Of a stretch of 42,972 bases of DNA, positions 8,009 through 17,050 are shown piece by piece. The notes beneath the pieces are model-generated. The model worked only from the letters and a program-made list of their open reading frames with translations, was not told the origin of the DNA and did not search any database. Numbering within the stretch: position 1 is the first letter of the stretch; the number at the start of each line of letters is the position of its first letter. The stretch comes from Clostridia bacterium (GTDB taxonomy: Bacteria > Bacillota > Clostridia > Oscillospirales > CAG-272): assembly GCA_017508425.1 (NCBI GenBank), contig JAFVYZ010000047.1, positions 1 to 42,972 of the forward strand, given 5' to 3'. A program made the position numbers and the translations under genes.

Positions 8009-8947
8009 ATGAGCGAAGCCTTTTCTCATCGCTCAGTACTTCTTGATGAATGCATTGAGGGATTGGCCATTCGCGGAAACGGCATTTACGTTGACGGTAC
8101 TGCCGGCGGTGGCGGACATTCCTTTCACATTGCAAGTCGCCTTACAACAGGCAGACTGATTGCGATTGACCGTGACGAGGCGGCCATTGCCGCCGCAACT
8201 GCGCGACTTTCCCCCTTTTCAGAGCGCGCAACCGTATATCGCAGTAATTTTTCCGAGGTGGAGAGTGTACTCGATGCTCTTGGCATCGACAAGATCGATG
8301 GTATGCTCCTTGATCTTGGCGTATCCTCTTACCAGCTTGACACGGCCGAGCGCGGCTTTTCCTACCAAGCAGATGCACCGCTTGATATGAGAATGGATCG
8401 CCGTTCGGAAAAAACTGCGTATACGGTGGTAAACACCTATACCGAAGAAGAATTAAAACGAATTCTTTTCACCTATGGCGAGGAACGGTTTTCCGCTCGG
8501 ATCGCCAAGAAGATCGTGGAGCAGCGGGCCAAAGCGCCTATTGCCACCACAAAAGAGCTTTCTGATCTCATAAAAAGTGCCATACCGGCGGCAGCACGTG
8601 AGGGTGGACATCATCCGGCCAAGCGTTCCTTCCAGGCTATACGCATTGAGGTTAACGGAGAGCTTGACGCCATTGCTCCCGCCTTGAAAAGTGCTATCGC
8701 GCACATGAACAAGGGCGGCCGATTGGCAGTTATCACCTTCCATTCGCTTGAAGATCGCATTGTGAAGCAAACCTTTGCGGAGCTCGCCGAGGGCTGCAAA
8801 TGCCCCAAGAGCTTGCCGATATGTGTGTGCGGTAATAAGCCGAAGGTAAAGATCATCACCAAAAAACCGATTTTACCGAGTGAAGAAGAGCTTCTTGAAA
8901 ATCCAAGATCTCGCAGTGCAAAGCTTCGTGTGGTGGAAAAAATTTAA
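8009..8947 (+). CDS. rsmH: 16S rRNA (cytosine-1402-N4)-methyltransferase RsmH
   Basis: A 312-residue SAM-dependent methyltransferase that modifies N4 of C1402 of 16S rRNA in the ribosomal P site. The SAM-binding loop is [25 protein letters not shown] and [14 protein letters not shown] are RsmH signatures, and a cluster of cysteines ([12 protein letters not shown]) sits near the C-terminus as usual. The start is the ATG at 8009, giving [14 protein letters not shown]. It starts one base after the mraZ stop, the normal order in this cluster. Confidence 0.96.
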   Translation: MSEAFSHRSVLLDECIEGLAIRGNGIYVDGTAGGGGHSFHIASRLTTGRLIAIDRDEAAIAAATARLSPFSERATVYRSNFSEVESVLDALGIDKIDGMLLDLGVSSYQLDTAERGFSYQADAPLDMRMDRRSEKTAYTVVNTYTEEELKRILFTYGEERFSARIAKKIVEQRAKAPIATTKELSDLIKSAIPAAAREGGHHPAKRSFQAIRIEVNGELDAIAPALKSAIAHMNKGGRLAVITFHSLEDRIVKQTFAELAEGCKCPKSLPICVCGNKPKVKIITKKPILPSEEELLENPRSRSAKLRVVEKI

Positions 8948-8980
8948 ATTTAGAAGGAATTTTAACAGGAGGGCTGCAAA

Positions 8981-9664
8981 ATGTACCAAGCACAAGTATA
9001 TGATAAGGTATATTTTAACGACGATTATAGCAAACAGTTTCAAGCACTTCGCAGCCGTTACCATGACCGTACGCAGCGAGCGCTGAACGGAAGAACGGTA
9101 GATCAAAATCCGACTTCTAACATTGCCGAATTTTATTATTTGAACAATGAGCCCGATGGTGGCGTAAGCCTTACCGCCGGCGATCTTGTTGATTATTTTA
9201 ACCAACGTTACGGTGGCACCGACCGCATTGGTGCGGCACGTCAGGCGATCCAAAACGCTACCAAAAAGGTGGAAAAGAGCCGTGAGGCTACCAAAAAGCA
9301 GAGAAGCGAAAAAACTATGCACGCGGACAACGCCCTTCGTTGCCGTATGCGCTTTTCACGCGGCCACATGGTGCTTGTCAATATGTTCTTCGCCCTTATG
9401 CTGGCCGTTTCTATGGTTCTGCTCGGTGCATCGGGTGTTATTCCGGAGCGTAGCACCGCTGAGCTCGCTGCAGTGGAGCAGCAAGCTACCAAAACCGAAA
9501 ATGTTGAAACCATCACACTTTTTGACGGGGGCGAAGCAACTGTTTCGGCTGAATATATGTCACTTCCGAGTGAGAATATTACAGAGGTATACGAAAAGCC
9601 TGCTACGAAAAGCGGCTTTGAGGCATTTCTTCGTGTCTTGTCGTATCTTTGGCAAGAGGTCTAA
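8981..9664 (+). CDS. Membrane protein in the ftsL position, atypical
   Basis: A 227-residue protein with one predicted membrane span at about residues 129-152, no signal peptide and an N-in topology. FtsL is normally ~100-130 residues, with a short cytosolic part, one span and an external coiled coil. Here ~128 residues are cytosolic, basic before the span (KKVEKSREATKKQRSEK), and the ~75-residue external part lacks a clear leucine heptad pattern. Position between rsmH and a class B PBP is the classic ftsL slot, so it may be a diverged FtsL or a lineage-specific replacement; I cannot assign it by sequence alone. AGGAGG precedes the ATG. A double hairpin follows the stop. Confidence 0.8.
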   Translation: MYQAQVYDKVYFNDDYSKQFQALRSRYHDRTQRALNGRTVDQNPTSNIAEFYYLNNEPDGGVSLTAGDLVDYFNQRYGGTDRIGAARQAIQNATKKVEKSREATKKQRSEKTMHADNALRCRMRFSRGHMVLVNMFFALMLAVSMVLLGASGVIPERSTAELAAVEQQATKTENVETITLFDGGEATVSAEYMSLPSENITEVYEKPATKSGFEAFLRVLSYLWQEV

Positions 9665-9688
9665 AAATTTAATACTCCGAATAGAATA

Positions 9689-9715
9689 AAGATGCGCGGC
9701 AACAGTCGCCATCTT
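9689..9715 (+). other. Hairpin just upstream of the intra-cluster terminator
   Basis: AAGATG (9689-9694) pairs with CATCTT (9710-9715), and inner GCG pairs with CGC around an eight-base loop, with one bulged C. It abuts the terminator hairpin that begins at 9716. Confidence 0.5.
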
Positions 9716-9750
9716 GGGCGGCGAGTTTTGAACTCGCCGCCCTTTATTTT
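9716..9750 (+). terminator. Intrinsic terminator/attenuator before the PBP gene
   Basis: GGGCGGCGAGTT (9716-9727) pairs perfectly with 9731-9742 across a three-base loop, followed by TTTATTTT. It lies inside the division cluster, 18 bases before the PBP start codon, with no obvious new promoter after it. Confidence 0.8.
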
Positions 9751-9767
9751 ATGTAAAGGAGATGGAC

Positions 9768-11174
9768 ATGAAAAAAACGGGCCTTTCCGTCAAAACCTTG
9801 AAACGCTCCTCGGTGGTGGCACTCTTTTTGGCGCTTGTCTTTTTGTTTTTAACGGTTCGTATATTTCTCATTCAATTTCTTGATTTTGAGCGTTATCAAA
9901 AAAAGGTAGTCGATCAACTCACCACCGAATCACCTGTTGCGGCGGCTCGCGGCGAGATTTTGGATTCCGAGGGGCGCGTTCTTGCCACCAATCGTACGGT
10001 TTATCGCGTGTCGGTATTCCCAAGCGTGATCGCAGGCGCCGATGAAGCGGTGGCGGATCGCATCGCTTCGGGATTATCCTCACTTTATGAAGGCTTGACG
10101 GAAGAAAAAATGAGAGAGCACCTGTCGCATCACCGTGAGCTGATCCGCACGGTAGTCAAGGAAACCGATACCGAGCACGCGCGTGCGACCCTACAGTTTA
10201 TCGGTGACAATGGTTTTGCGGAAATGATCGCGGTTGAGGCCATTAACGATCGTTACTACCCATACGAATCCCTTGCCGCGCAAGTGCTTGGCTTCACAGG
10301 GAGCGAGGGTCAGGGTCTTTACGGATTGGAGCTTCAATACAATAAGGAACTCTCCGGGATTCCGGGATCTTATATTACTGCAAGAGATTCTACGGGAAAT
10401 AAGCTTCCAAACAGCTATGAGGCCTACGTTCCTGCGGTTGACGGTGGCACGCTTCATACGACGATCGATGCTTATGTGCAGGCGGTTTTGGAATCCGAGC
10501 TTGAAAAGACCATGATTGAAAGCGGTGCCAAGAACCGCGTTTGCGGCATTGTGATGAACGTGAAGAGTGGCGCTGTGCTGGCTATGGCCACGGCACCGAC
10601 CTTTGATTTAAACGATCCTTTTTCTCTCAATGAATACGCCGAAAAGGAGCTGCAAGCCCTGGGTGTTCGGCCCGGGACGGATGAATACACCAAAAGTAAA
10701 AATGCATTGCTTCTTGAAAGCTGGTCCAACAAGGCAGTTACCGAGATCTATATGCCGGGCTCGACGTTTAAGGCACTCACCTGCTCGGCGGTGCTGGAGG
10801 AGGGGGCAGTCACCAATCTGGAGGAGCAATTTTTTTGCAGTGGGGCTCTGGCGGTGGCGGATCGACTGATCCATTGTCATAAGGTTGGAGGGCACGGGAG
10901 CCTAACCTTTACCGAGGGCCTTCAAAATTCTTGCAATCCTGTGATGATGACGATATCGGCACGCATTGGTACGACCTGCTTTTACAATTACGTCAAATCC
11001 TTTGGTATGCTTGAAAAAACCGGTATCGATCTGCCGGGTGAGGGGAATTCCATATTCCACGCGGAGTCGAATTTCACAGCACTTGACCTTGCTACCGCAT
11101 CGTTTGGGCAAAACTTTAAGGTGTCGGTGTTGCAAATGATCACGGCGATCTCGGCAATTGCCAATGGCGGATAA
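9768..11174 (+). CDS. Class B penicillin-binding protein (FtsI/SpoVD type), 5' part ended by in-frame TAA
   Basis: The first 468 residues of a class B transpeptidase that cross-links peptidoglycan outside the membrane. Visible: a short basic N-terminus, a membrane span (~15-37), the dimerisation signature RGEILDSEGRVLATN, active serine S332 in STFK (332-335) and SCN (388-390). Codon 469, where relatives usually read K after ANGG, is TAA (11172-11174). Translation would therefore stop before the KTG motif, leaving an incomplete active site. The start is the ATG at 9768, six bases after AAAGGAG; the ATG at 9762 touches that site. Position before murE indicates the division PBP (FtsI/PBP2x) or SpoVD; the two cannot be separated here. 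The remainder of the frame continues immediately after the stop. Confidence 0.85.
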   Translation: MKKTGLSVKTLKRSSVVALFLALVFLFLTVRIFLIQFLDFERYQKKVVDQLTTESPVAAARGEILDSEGRVLATNRTVYRVSVFPSVIAGADEAVADRIASGLSSLYEGLTEEKMREHLSHHRELIRTVVKETDTEHARATLQFIGDNGFAEMIAVEAINDRYYPYESLAAQVLGFTGSEGQGLYGLELQYNKELSGIPGSYITARDSTGNKLPNSYEAYVPAVDGGTLHTTIDAYVQAVLESELEKTMIESGAKNRVCGIVMNVKSGAVLAMATAPTFDLNDPFSLNEYAEKELQALGVRPGTDEYTKSKNALLLESWSNKAVTEIYMPGSTFKALTCSAVLEEGAVTNLEEQFFCSGALAVADRLIHCHKVGGHGSLTFTEGLQNSCNPVMMTISARIGTTCFYNYVKSFGMLEKTGIDLPGEGNSIFHAESNFTALDLATASFGQNFKVSVLQMITAISAIANGG

Positions 11175-12005
11175 TTGCTCGAGCCTTATGTGGTAGAACG
11201 GATCACCGACGCTAAGGGGAACGAGGTTTACAGTCACGAGATTGTGGTAAAAAGACGTGTGATCGGTGAAGAGACCTCGCGGACCATTTGTGAGATCCTT
11301 GAGGGCGGAGTTTCGGGGGACGGCGGTGCCAAGAATGCGTATGTTGCAGGGTATCGCGTAGCGGCCAAGACGGGCACGTCCGAAAAGATCGGCGACGACC
11401 GTAGTGCCCGTATTGGCTCCTGCGTAGGGTTTGCACCGGCAGATGATCCTGAAATTGCGGTCATCATCGTGGTCGATGAGCCGACTTGTGCCGTTAAATA
11501 TGGTAGTGTAGTGGCGGCACCTTACGTCGGGAACGTCTTTGAGGCGGTGCTGCCATATTTGGGGGTAGAGGCAAAATATACTGAAGAGGAAAGGGAAAAT
11601 TTGACTGTTACGGTTCCCGATCTTATCGGCTATACGGCTTCGGATGCTGAAAAGGTCCTGAGTGAATTGGGCATTTCCTGCAAATTTACGGGTGAGGGTG
11701 ATGCAGTGACGGCACAACTACCCGCTAAAGGCAGCAGGATTCTTCAAAAGGGGGCAGCGCTCACGCTCTCGCTCGGTACGGCATCGGATCGGCGCGAGGG
11801 AGAGATCCCAAACGTTGTGGGGCTTACGGCCGGAGAAGCGAATTTTTTACTGCAAAACAGCGGATTTAATATCATCGTGTCGGGTGCAAAAGACTATTTT
11901 AAGGGGAATAAGACGGTTTCGGCTCAGTTTCCTGCCGCAGGCACGGTTGTATCTCTTGGTGATGCTGTTACGATATATTTTGCGTACGATGAGAATGATG
12001 AATAG
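11175..12005 (+). pseudogene. 3' part of the class B PBP: KTG motif and two PASTA domains
   Basis: This segment is in the same frame as the upstream PBP and directly follows its TAA. It supplies the missing transpeptidase end, with KTGTS (KTG at codons 534-536 of the full frame), and then two PASTA domains: one starting VPDLIGYTASDAEKVL and one starting IPNVVGLTAGEANFLL. Full length would be 745 residues, typical of FtsI/SpoVD proteins with PASTA tails. Its frame is intact and codon use matches its neighbours, so the interruption is recent or a sequencing or assembly error. The first codon after the stop is TTG with GGCGG four bases before the TAA; restart there is conceivable but would make a fragment with no membrane anchor. 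Confidence 0.8.
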
Positions 12006-12014
12006 GGGGCGGCT

Positions 12015-13481
12015 ATGTTACTGAAGAATTTGTTGATATCAGCCGGGTATGAAGCGGATGAAAAAATAGGAGATATCGAGATTTTCGGTATTACCTCGGA
12101 CTCTCGGCGTGTCAAAAAGGGAGATTTGTTTGTTGCGATAAAGGGCCTTTCCGAGGATGGATTTTCTCATATTGGAGAAGCTCTTTCACGCGGCGCCGTA
12201 TTTGTGGTGTCGGAGCGTCGCGCTCTGGGAGTGATGTCCCTTGTTGTAAAAAATGCAAGAGAGGCTTTGGCACGGTTGTTTGACGCGTGGTATGGCCATC
12301 CTGCAAGGGATATGACGCTGGTGGGCATTACGGGGACGAACGGAAAGACCTCAACAGCCGCAATGCTAGCGGCCATTCTTGAGGCGTCGGGGGCGTGTTG
12401 TGGTGTGATCGGAACGGTGAATGCTACTTGTGGGGGAAAGGTTTTGGTATATCAAAGCGCGGACCGCTTGGCCAATCTCACTACGCCCGACCCCGCTGAG
12501 CTCTACCGCTTGCTTGCCGAAATGCGCGATATGGGGGCCTCCTTTGTCATTATGGAGGTTACCTCGCATGCACTTTTCTTTGAGAAAACAGCACCGCTTT
12601 ATTTCGAGCGGGCCATTTTTACAAACCTTACTCCCGATCATCTCGATCTTCACGGGGATATGGAAACGTATTATGCACAAAAGCGGCGTCTTTTTTTGCA
12701 ATGTAAAAAGGGCATCATTTCTTTGTTTGGCCCGTACGGCCAACAGCTGGCTGATAGCATTGATGTGCCCTTTTTGACGGTGGGGAGGGGGAACGTGCGT
12801 CGGATCTCCGTAAACGGGGATCGTGGGGTTTCGTTCACCTTGCACGCTGCGGAAAAAATGGATATTTCAATACCCGTTCCGGGGGATTTTAGCGTCGAAA
12901 ATGCCGCGCTTGCTGCAATGTGTGCGCTTTCCCTCGGCGTTTCGGCTGACGTTATAAAAGAATCCTTATCGACGTTTAGAGGGGTGAAGGGACGTATGGA
13001 GCGCGTGTGTGAAAATTGCCTTGGTATCAGCGTTTTTTTGGATTATGCACACACTCCCGATGCGCTTGAAAAATTGCTTCTTACGGTGCGTCGGTTTCGC
13101 CAAGACCAACAGCGGATCATTCTTGTATTTGGGTGCGGTGGCGATCGCGACCGCAGCAAGCGTCGCAAAATGGGGCGTATCGCCACGCGCTTGGCCGATC
13201 TGACCGTCATCACCTCGGACAATGCACGCGGCGAGGATCCGAATGCAATAATTGCGGATATTTTAAAGGGTATAGACAAGGAAAAAGCGTATAAAATAGT
13301 TTTGGATCGAAAGGAAGCGATCGCCTATTCCGTAGAGGCGGCGAGGCCCGGTGATATTCTTATACTTGCAGGCAAGGGACACGAGGAATATGAGATCAAA
13401 GGGCGTGAACGCTTGCCCTTTTCGGAACGCGAGATCGTAGCTGCGTTCATGGAGAAAAAGGAACAAGGGTATTCGGTATGA
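12015..13481 (+). CDS. murE: UDP-MurNAc-tripeptide ligase MurE
   Basis: A 488-residue cytosolic ATP-dependent ligase that adds the third amino acid to UDP-MurNAc-L-Ala-D-Glu. Order: N-terminal UDP-binding domain (ITSDSRRVKKGDLFVA), central ATP-binding domain with TGTNGKTST, and C-terminal domain with LDYAHTPDALEKLL. The specificity loop reads DNARGED; meso-diaminopimelate enzymes usually have DNPR, while lysine enzymes lack the Arg. The retained Arg favours diaminopimelate, but the Pro to Ala change leaves doubt. The gene starts nine bases after the PBP frame, with GGGGG as a likely ribosome site, and overlaps murF by four bases. Confidence 0.95.
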   Translation: MLLKNLLISAGYEADEKIGDIEIFGITSDSRRVKKGDLFVAIKGLSEDGFSHIGEALSRGAVFVVSERRALGVMSLVVKNAREALARLFDAWYGHPARDMTLVGITGTNGKTSTAAMLAAILEASGACCGVIGTVNATCGGKVLVYQSADRLANLTTPDPAELYRLLAEMRDMGASFVIMEVTSHALFFEKTAPLYFERAIFTNLTPDHLDLHGDMETYYAQKRRLFLQCKKGIISLFGPYGQQLADSIDVPFLTVGRGNVRRISVNGDRGVSFTLHAAEKMDISIPVPGDFSVENAALAAMCALSLGVSADVIKESLSTFRGVKGRMERVCENCLGISVFLDYAHTPDALEKLLLTVRRFRQDQQRIILVFGCGGDRDRSKRRKMGRIATRLADLTVITSDNARGEDPNAIIADILKGIDKEKAYKIVLDRKEAIAYSVEAARPGDILILAGKGHEEYEIKGRERLPFSEREIVAAFMEKKEQGYSV

Positions 13482-14872
13482 GGGTCGCGCTGTCTTCACC
13501 GATTCAGGATGTTGATGTGATCTCCTCGGCGCTTGGTATTACGCCCCAAAGGGTGGGTGAGGTTCAAGATAAAATCGAGGGCATTGCAACCGATCATCGA
13601 GAAATCAAGCCGGGAGATATGTTTCTCGCATTGCGCGGAAAGTACCGTAACGGGTGCGATTTTGTCGGTGATGCGCTTCAAAAGGGCGCAGTCGCCGTTT
13701 TGAGCGAGGGCGCGGCGTTTCCCGGTGAAAATTATTGGCATTTTCAGGTCAAAAGCACGGAAAAGGCCTTGCTTTCCTTGGCGGCGGCGCGCCGCCGTCT
13801 TTCATCGGCCACTGTGGTAGCGATCAGTGGCAGTACGGGAAAAACTACGCTTAAGGAGCTGATCGCATCGTTGCTTTCGGAGATCGGTAGCGTACAAAAA
13901 AGCGAGGGAAATTTTAACAGTAACATCGGATTACCGCTTTCCTTGCTTGGGATGCAAGAGGCTGATTTTTTCGTTTTAGAGATCGGCATCAATCATGTGG
14001 GCGAAATGGAGCCGCTTTCCGTGATGCTTAAGCCCGACCTTGCAGTGCTCACAAACGTCGGCACCGCACACATTGGAAATTTTGAAAGCCGGGACGTGCT
14101 TTTAAAGGAAAAATTAAAGATCGTATCGGGCTTAAGTGAAGACGGCATCTTGCTGTTGGGCGATGGGATCGAAACAAGCTCCTTGGCGAGCCTGCCTCAA
14201 CGGGTTTTGACCGCCGGGATGCGTGAGGATGCGGATTTTAAATTGCAAAATCAAGAAAACGGATCCTTTGGCATTATCGCGGATCTTACCGTCGGCATGC
14301 GTACTCAAAAGGGCCTTTCTTGGCCGGTACCGGGGAGCATCGGGGCTTCATTGGTCGCGCTGGGCGGTGCGGTTTCCGCTTTGCTGGGGCTCTCCTCGGA
14401 GCAGATCAAAAACGGATTTGCCCGCGCGGCACGTGTTACCCCAAGGATGCGGATGCGTGACATCGGCCCCATCCGCGTGATTGATGACAGCTACAATGCC
14501 TCGCCCGAAGCGATGGCCGCCTCCCTTGAGGCACTTCGTTATCTTGGAGGGGAGAATACGGCGGCTCTTCTTGGGGATATGGGAGAGCTCGGAAGCTTTG
14601 CTTCTTGTCTTCACAACGCCGTCGGCGAGTGCGCGGCCAAAAGCCATATTTCGCATCTTTTTTTGTACGGAGATTTTGCGAAGGATATGGCCGAGGGCGC
14701 AATTCAAGGCGGAATGACGCCGCATTGTGTTTTTGCATATGCGTTTGGGCAGGAGCGTATGTTGGCGAATAAGATCTTGAAGACGTTGCCGCGCGGCACC
14801 ACCTTACTGTGCAAGGCCAGCCGTAAAACGGCGTTGGAGCGTGTGATGCGGCTCCTTGGGAGGGAACTATGA
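13478..14872 (+). CDS. murF: UDP-MurNAc-tripeptide--D-Ala-D-Ala ligase MurF
   Basis: A 464-residue cytosolic ligase that joins D-Ala-D-Ala to the UDP-MurNAc tripeptide, completing the cytosolic wall precursor. The P-loop is GSTGKTT, followed by KSEGNFNSNIGLPLSLL and the MurF-specific DDSYNASPEAM. The N-terminal substrate domain has IATDHREIKPGDMFLALRG. The start ATG overlaps the murE stop (ATGA) and the stop overlaps the mraY start in the same way, so murE, murF and mraY form one translationally coupled unit. Confidence 0.95.
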   Translation: MRVALSSPIQDVDVISSALGITPQRVGEVQDKIEGIATDHREIKPGDMFLALRGKYRNGCDFVGDALQKGAVAVLSEGAAFPGENYWHFQVKSTEKALLSLAAARRRLSSATVVAISGSTGKTTLKELIASLLSEIGSVQKSEGNFNSNIGLPLSLLGMQEADFFVLEIGINHVGEMEPLSVMLKPDLAVLTNVGTAHIGNFESRDVLLKEKLKIVSGLSEDGILLLGDGIETSSLASLPQRVLTAGMREDADFKLQNQENGSFGIIADLTVGMRTQKGLSWPVPGSIGASLVALGGAVSALLGLSSEQIKNGFARAARVTPRMRMRDIGPIRVIDDSYNASPEAMAASLEALRYLGGENTAALLGDMGELGSFASCLHNAVGECAAKSHISHLFLYGDFAKDMAEGAIQGGMTPHCVFAYAFGQERMLANKILKTLPRGTTLLCKASRKTALERVMRLLGREL

Positions 14873-15864
14873 AAACCGAAGAACTGTTGATCTATAGTGT
14901 GCTTCTTGTGGCGGTGCTTTTGGCCACCGTTATATTTGTGGCGATCCTGCTGCCCTTGCTCCGCCGCTTGCGTGCAGGCCAACCGATCTTGAAGATCGGT
15001 CCCGTCTGGCATATGGCCAAGGAGGGTACGCCGACCATGGGGGGACTTGCCTTTATGTCGGCTTTTTTGCTGGTATTTGTCGGCTATGCCGCTGTGGTGC
15101 TTTGGCAGGGGAGGCAGAAGACCCTTTCGCCATTGCTTTTGGTGGTCTTGCTTGCGTCCCTTTGCGGCTTTATCGGTTTTTGGGATGATTATTTGAAGCT
15201 TACGAAAAAACAAAATGAGGGGCTGGCTGCCGCACAAAAATTTTTCTTGCAGCTCCTTGCCTCATCGGTCTTTTTGTTTTTGGCGCGGTATTTGGAAGTG
15301 ATCAACACCGCCATCCATATACCATTTTGGGATCGGGAGCTCGAGCTCGGATTCTTTTATTATCCGTTGGCCCTAATCTTCCTTACCGGTTTTGTCAACG
15401 CACTCAATCTTACGGACGGTCTTGATGGACTTCTTTCGGGGAACGTGGCGGTTCTGGGGGGCTTTTTTGTGCTTTATGGGGCACTTACCCGTATGAGCGT
15501 TTTCCTTTTTTTCGGAGTCCTGCTGCTCGGTATGACGGTAGGATTTCTCCTGTTTAATCACCATCCGGCTAAGATTTTTATGGGTGATACGGGATCTTTG
15601 TTTCTCGGCGGACTTGTCGGCGGCGTCGGGCTGATCAGTGCGCGGCCCTTGACGGTGCTCGGTATGGGCGGCGTTTTTGTGATCGAGGCGGTTAGCGTGA
15701 TCTTGCAGGTGCTCTATTTTAAGTTCAGCGATGGCAAGCGCCTCTTTTTGATGGCCCCTTTGCATCATCATTTTGAAAAGAAGGGGCTTAAAGAAAATGC
15801 GATCGTGGGGATTTTTTCGGCTGCGACGGCATTGTTTTCTTGCCTGATGCTGCTTGGGGGATAA
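14869..15864 (+). CDS. mraY: Phospho-MurNAc-pentapeptide transferase MraY
   Basis: A 331-residue, roughly ten-span integral membrane enzyme that moves phospho-MurNAc-pentapeptide to undecaprenyl phosphate, making lipid I. Signatures in order: KEGTPTMGG near residue 50, the Asp-rich FWDDYLKL, NALNLTDGLDGL and APLHHHFEKKG, all of which line the cytosolic active site in the family. It overlaps murF by four bases. Next comes ftsW rather than murD, which usually sits between them. Confidence 0.96.
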   Translation: MKTEELLIYSVLLVAVLLATVIFVAILLPLLRRLRAGQPILKIGPVWHMAKEGTPTMGGLAFMSAFLLVFVGYAAVVLWQGRQKTLSPLLLVVLLASLCGFIGFWDDYLKLTKKQNEGLAAAQKFFLQLLASSVFLFLARYLEVINTAIHIPFWDRELELGFFYYPLALIFLTGFVNALNLTDGLDGLLSGNVAVLGGFFVLYGALTRMSVFLFFGVLLLGMTVGFLLFNHHPAKIFMGDTGSLFLGGLVGGVGLISARPLTVLGMGGVFVIEAVSVILQVLYFKFSDGKRLFLMAPLHHHFEKKGLKENAIVGIFSAATALFSCLMLLGG

Positions 15865-15865
15865 T

Positions 15866-17050
15866 ATGAGGAGCGAGATTTTTAAAAAAGCGTTTGCAAG
15901 CGAAAGCTCTCCGCCTGCCGACCGTGTCAAGCGAGGCCATATTGATTTTTATTATTTGATATTGGTGCTTTTAATGCTCCTGTTTGGGACGTTGATGTCC
16001 TATAGCGCAAGTGCGGTGTACGGGGAGGAGTTTTATGGAGACAGCTTTTATTTTTTAAAGCGGTATATCCTGTTTGCCGTATTTTCGCTTGCGGCCACCG
16101 CCCCGTTTGTGCTGTTTGCCACGCCCGATTTTTGGCGAGGCTTTGGAGTGGCGCTTTATGCCGGCTCGCTCGCACTGCTGATTCTGGTGCTCCTGATCGG
16201 TACGGTTGGGGGGGGTGCACAGCGTTGGCTGGTGATCGGCCCTCTTACCGTTCAGCCCTCGGAAATTGCAAAGCTGGCACTTATTTTGATGTTGGCTTTG
16301 GTGATGACAAAATATGAAAAAGAAATAACGTCATCAAGACCGCGCGGCGGAAGCTTTCGCTACGGAGTTCTTTTGCCGGGCGCGCTAATGGGCGCGATCC
16401 TTGTGCTGGTGGCCGCCGAAAAGCACATATCGGGCTTGCTTATCATTGGTATGATCGGTGTTGCCGTGATGTTTCTTGGCGGCACGCGGCTAAAATACCT
16501 TGGTGTTATGGCTACGGCGGTGGCCGTGGCGGGGGTGCTGTTGGTGCTGGTGTCCTCTTATGCACAGGTGCGCGTCAACACGTGGTTACATATCGAGGAG
16601 GTCGATCCGCTCGGTGCGGCTTGGCAAACCTTGCAAGGCTTATACGCTATTGGCTCGGGTGGATTGTTTGGCAAAGGGTACGGTGCCGGCCTTCAAAAGC
16701 ACGGTTACGTGTCACAGCCGCAAAATGATTTTATTTTTACGGTGATATGTGAGGAGCTCGGCTTTTTCGGTGCGGCTTGTGTGATCACGTTGTTTTTGTT
16801 GCTTGTTTGGCGCGGTTTCACCATTGCCTCGCACGCCCCCGATAAATTCTCCTCGCTTGCGGTGTTTGGCATATCCTTAAAGCTGGCCTTGCAGGCGGCA
16901 CTTAATATTGCGGTGGTGACCAATTCGATGCCCAATACGGGCGTTTCATTGCCGTTTTTCAGCTCAGGGGGCACCTTTCTTGCAATGCAAATTTTTGAAA
17001 TGGGAATCGTGCTGTCGATATCACGATACAGCACGGGGAGGGGAAAATGA
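15866..17050 (+). CDS. ftsW: FtsW/SEDS peptidoglycan polymerase
   Basis: A 394-residue membrane protein of the SEDS family, which polymerises lipid II together with a class B PBP at the division site. Multiple spans begin near residue 32; the C-terminal signature PNTGVSLPFFSSGGT is clear, and the large external loop contains QTLQGLYAIGSGGLFGKGYG, typical of FtsW/RodA. Placement before murG in a division cluster favours FtsW over RodA. The start is the ATG at 15866, one base after the mraY stop with GGGGG five bases before it. The stop overlaps murG by four bases. Confidence 0.92.
   Translation: MRSEIFKKAFASESSPPADRVKRGHIDFYYLILVLLMLLFGTLMSYSASAVYGEEFYGDSFYFLKRYILFAVFSLAATAPFVLFATPDFWRGFGVALYAGSLALLILVLLIGTVGGGAQRWLVIGPLTVQPSEIAKLALILMLALVMTKYEKEITSSRPRGGSFRYGVLLPGALMGAILVLVAAEKHISGLLIIGMIGVAVMFLGGTRLKYLGVMATAVAVAGVLLVLVSSYAQVRVNTWLHIEEVDPLGAAWQTLQGLYAIGSGGLFGKGYGAGLQKHGYVSQPQNDFIFTVICEELGFFGAACVITLFLLLVWRGFTIASHAPDKFSSLAVFGISLKLALQAALNIAVVTNSMPNTGVSLPFFSSGGTFLAMQIFEMGIVLSISRYSTGRGK

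Noticed and set aside
11172-11174. Recoding of TAA as an amino acid to explain the intact PBP frame
   Set aside because: Neighbouring genes such as rsmH, mraY and topB end at TAA in the expected place, so a changed code is not supported.
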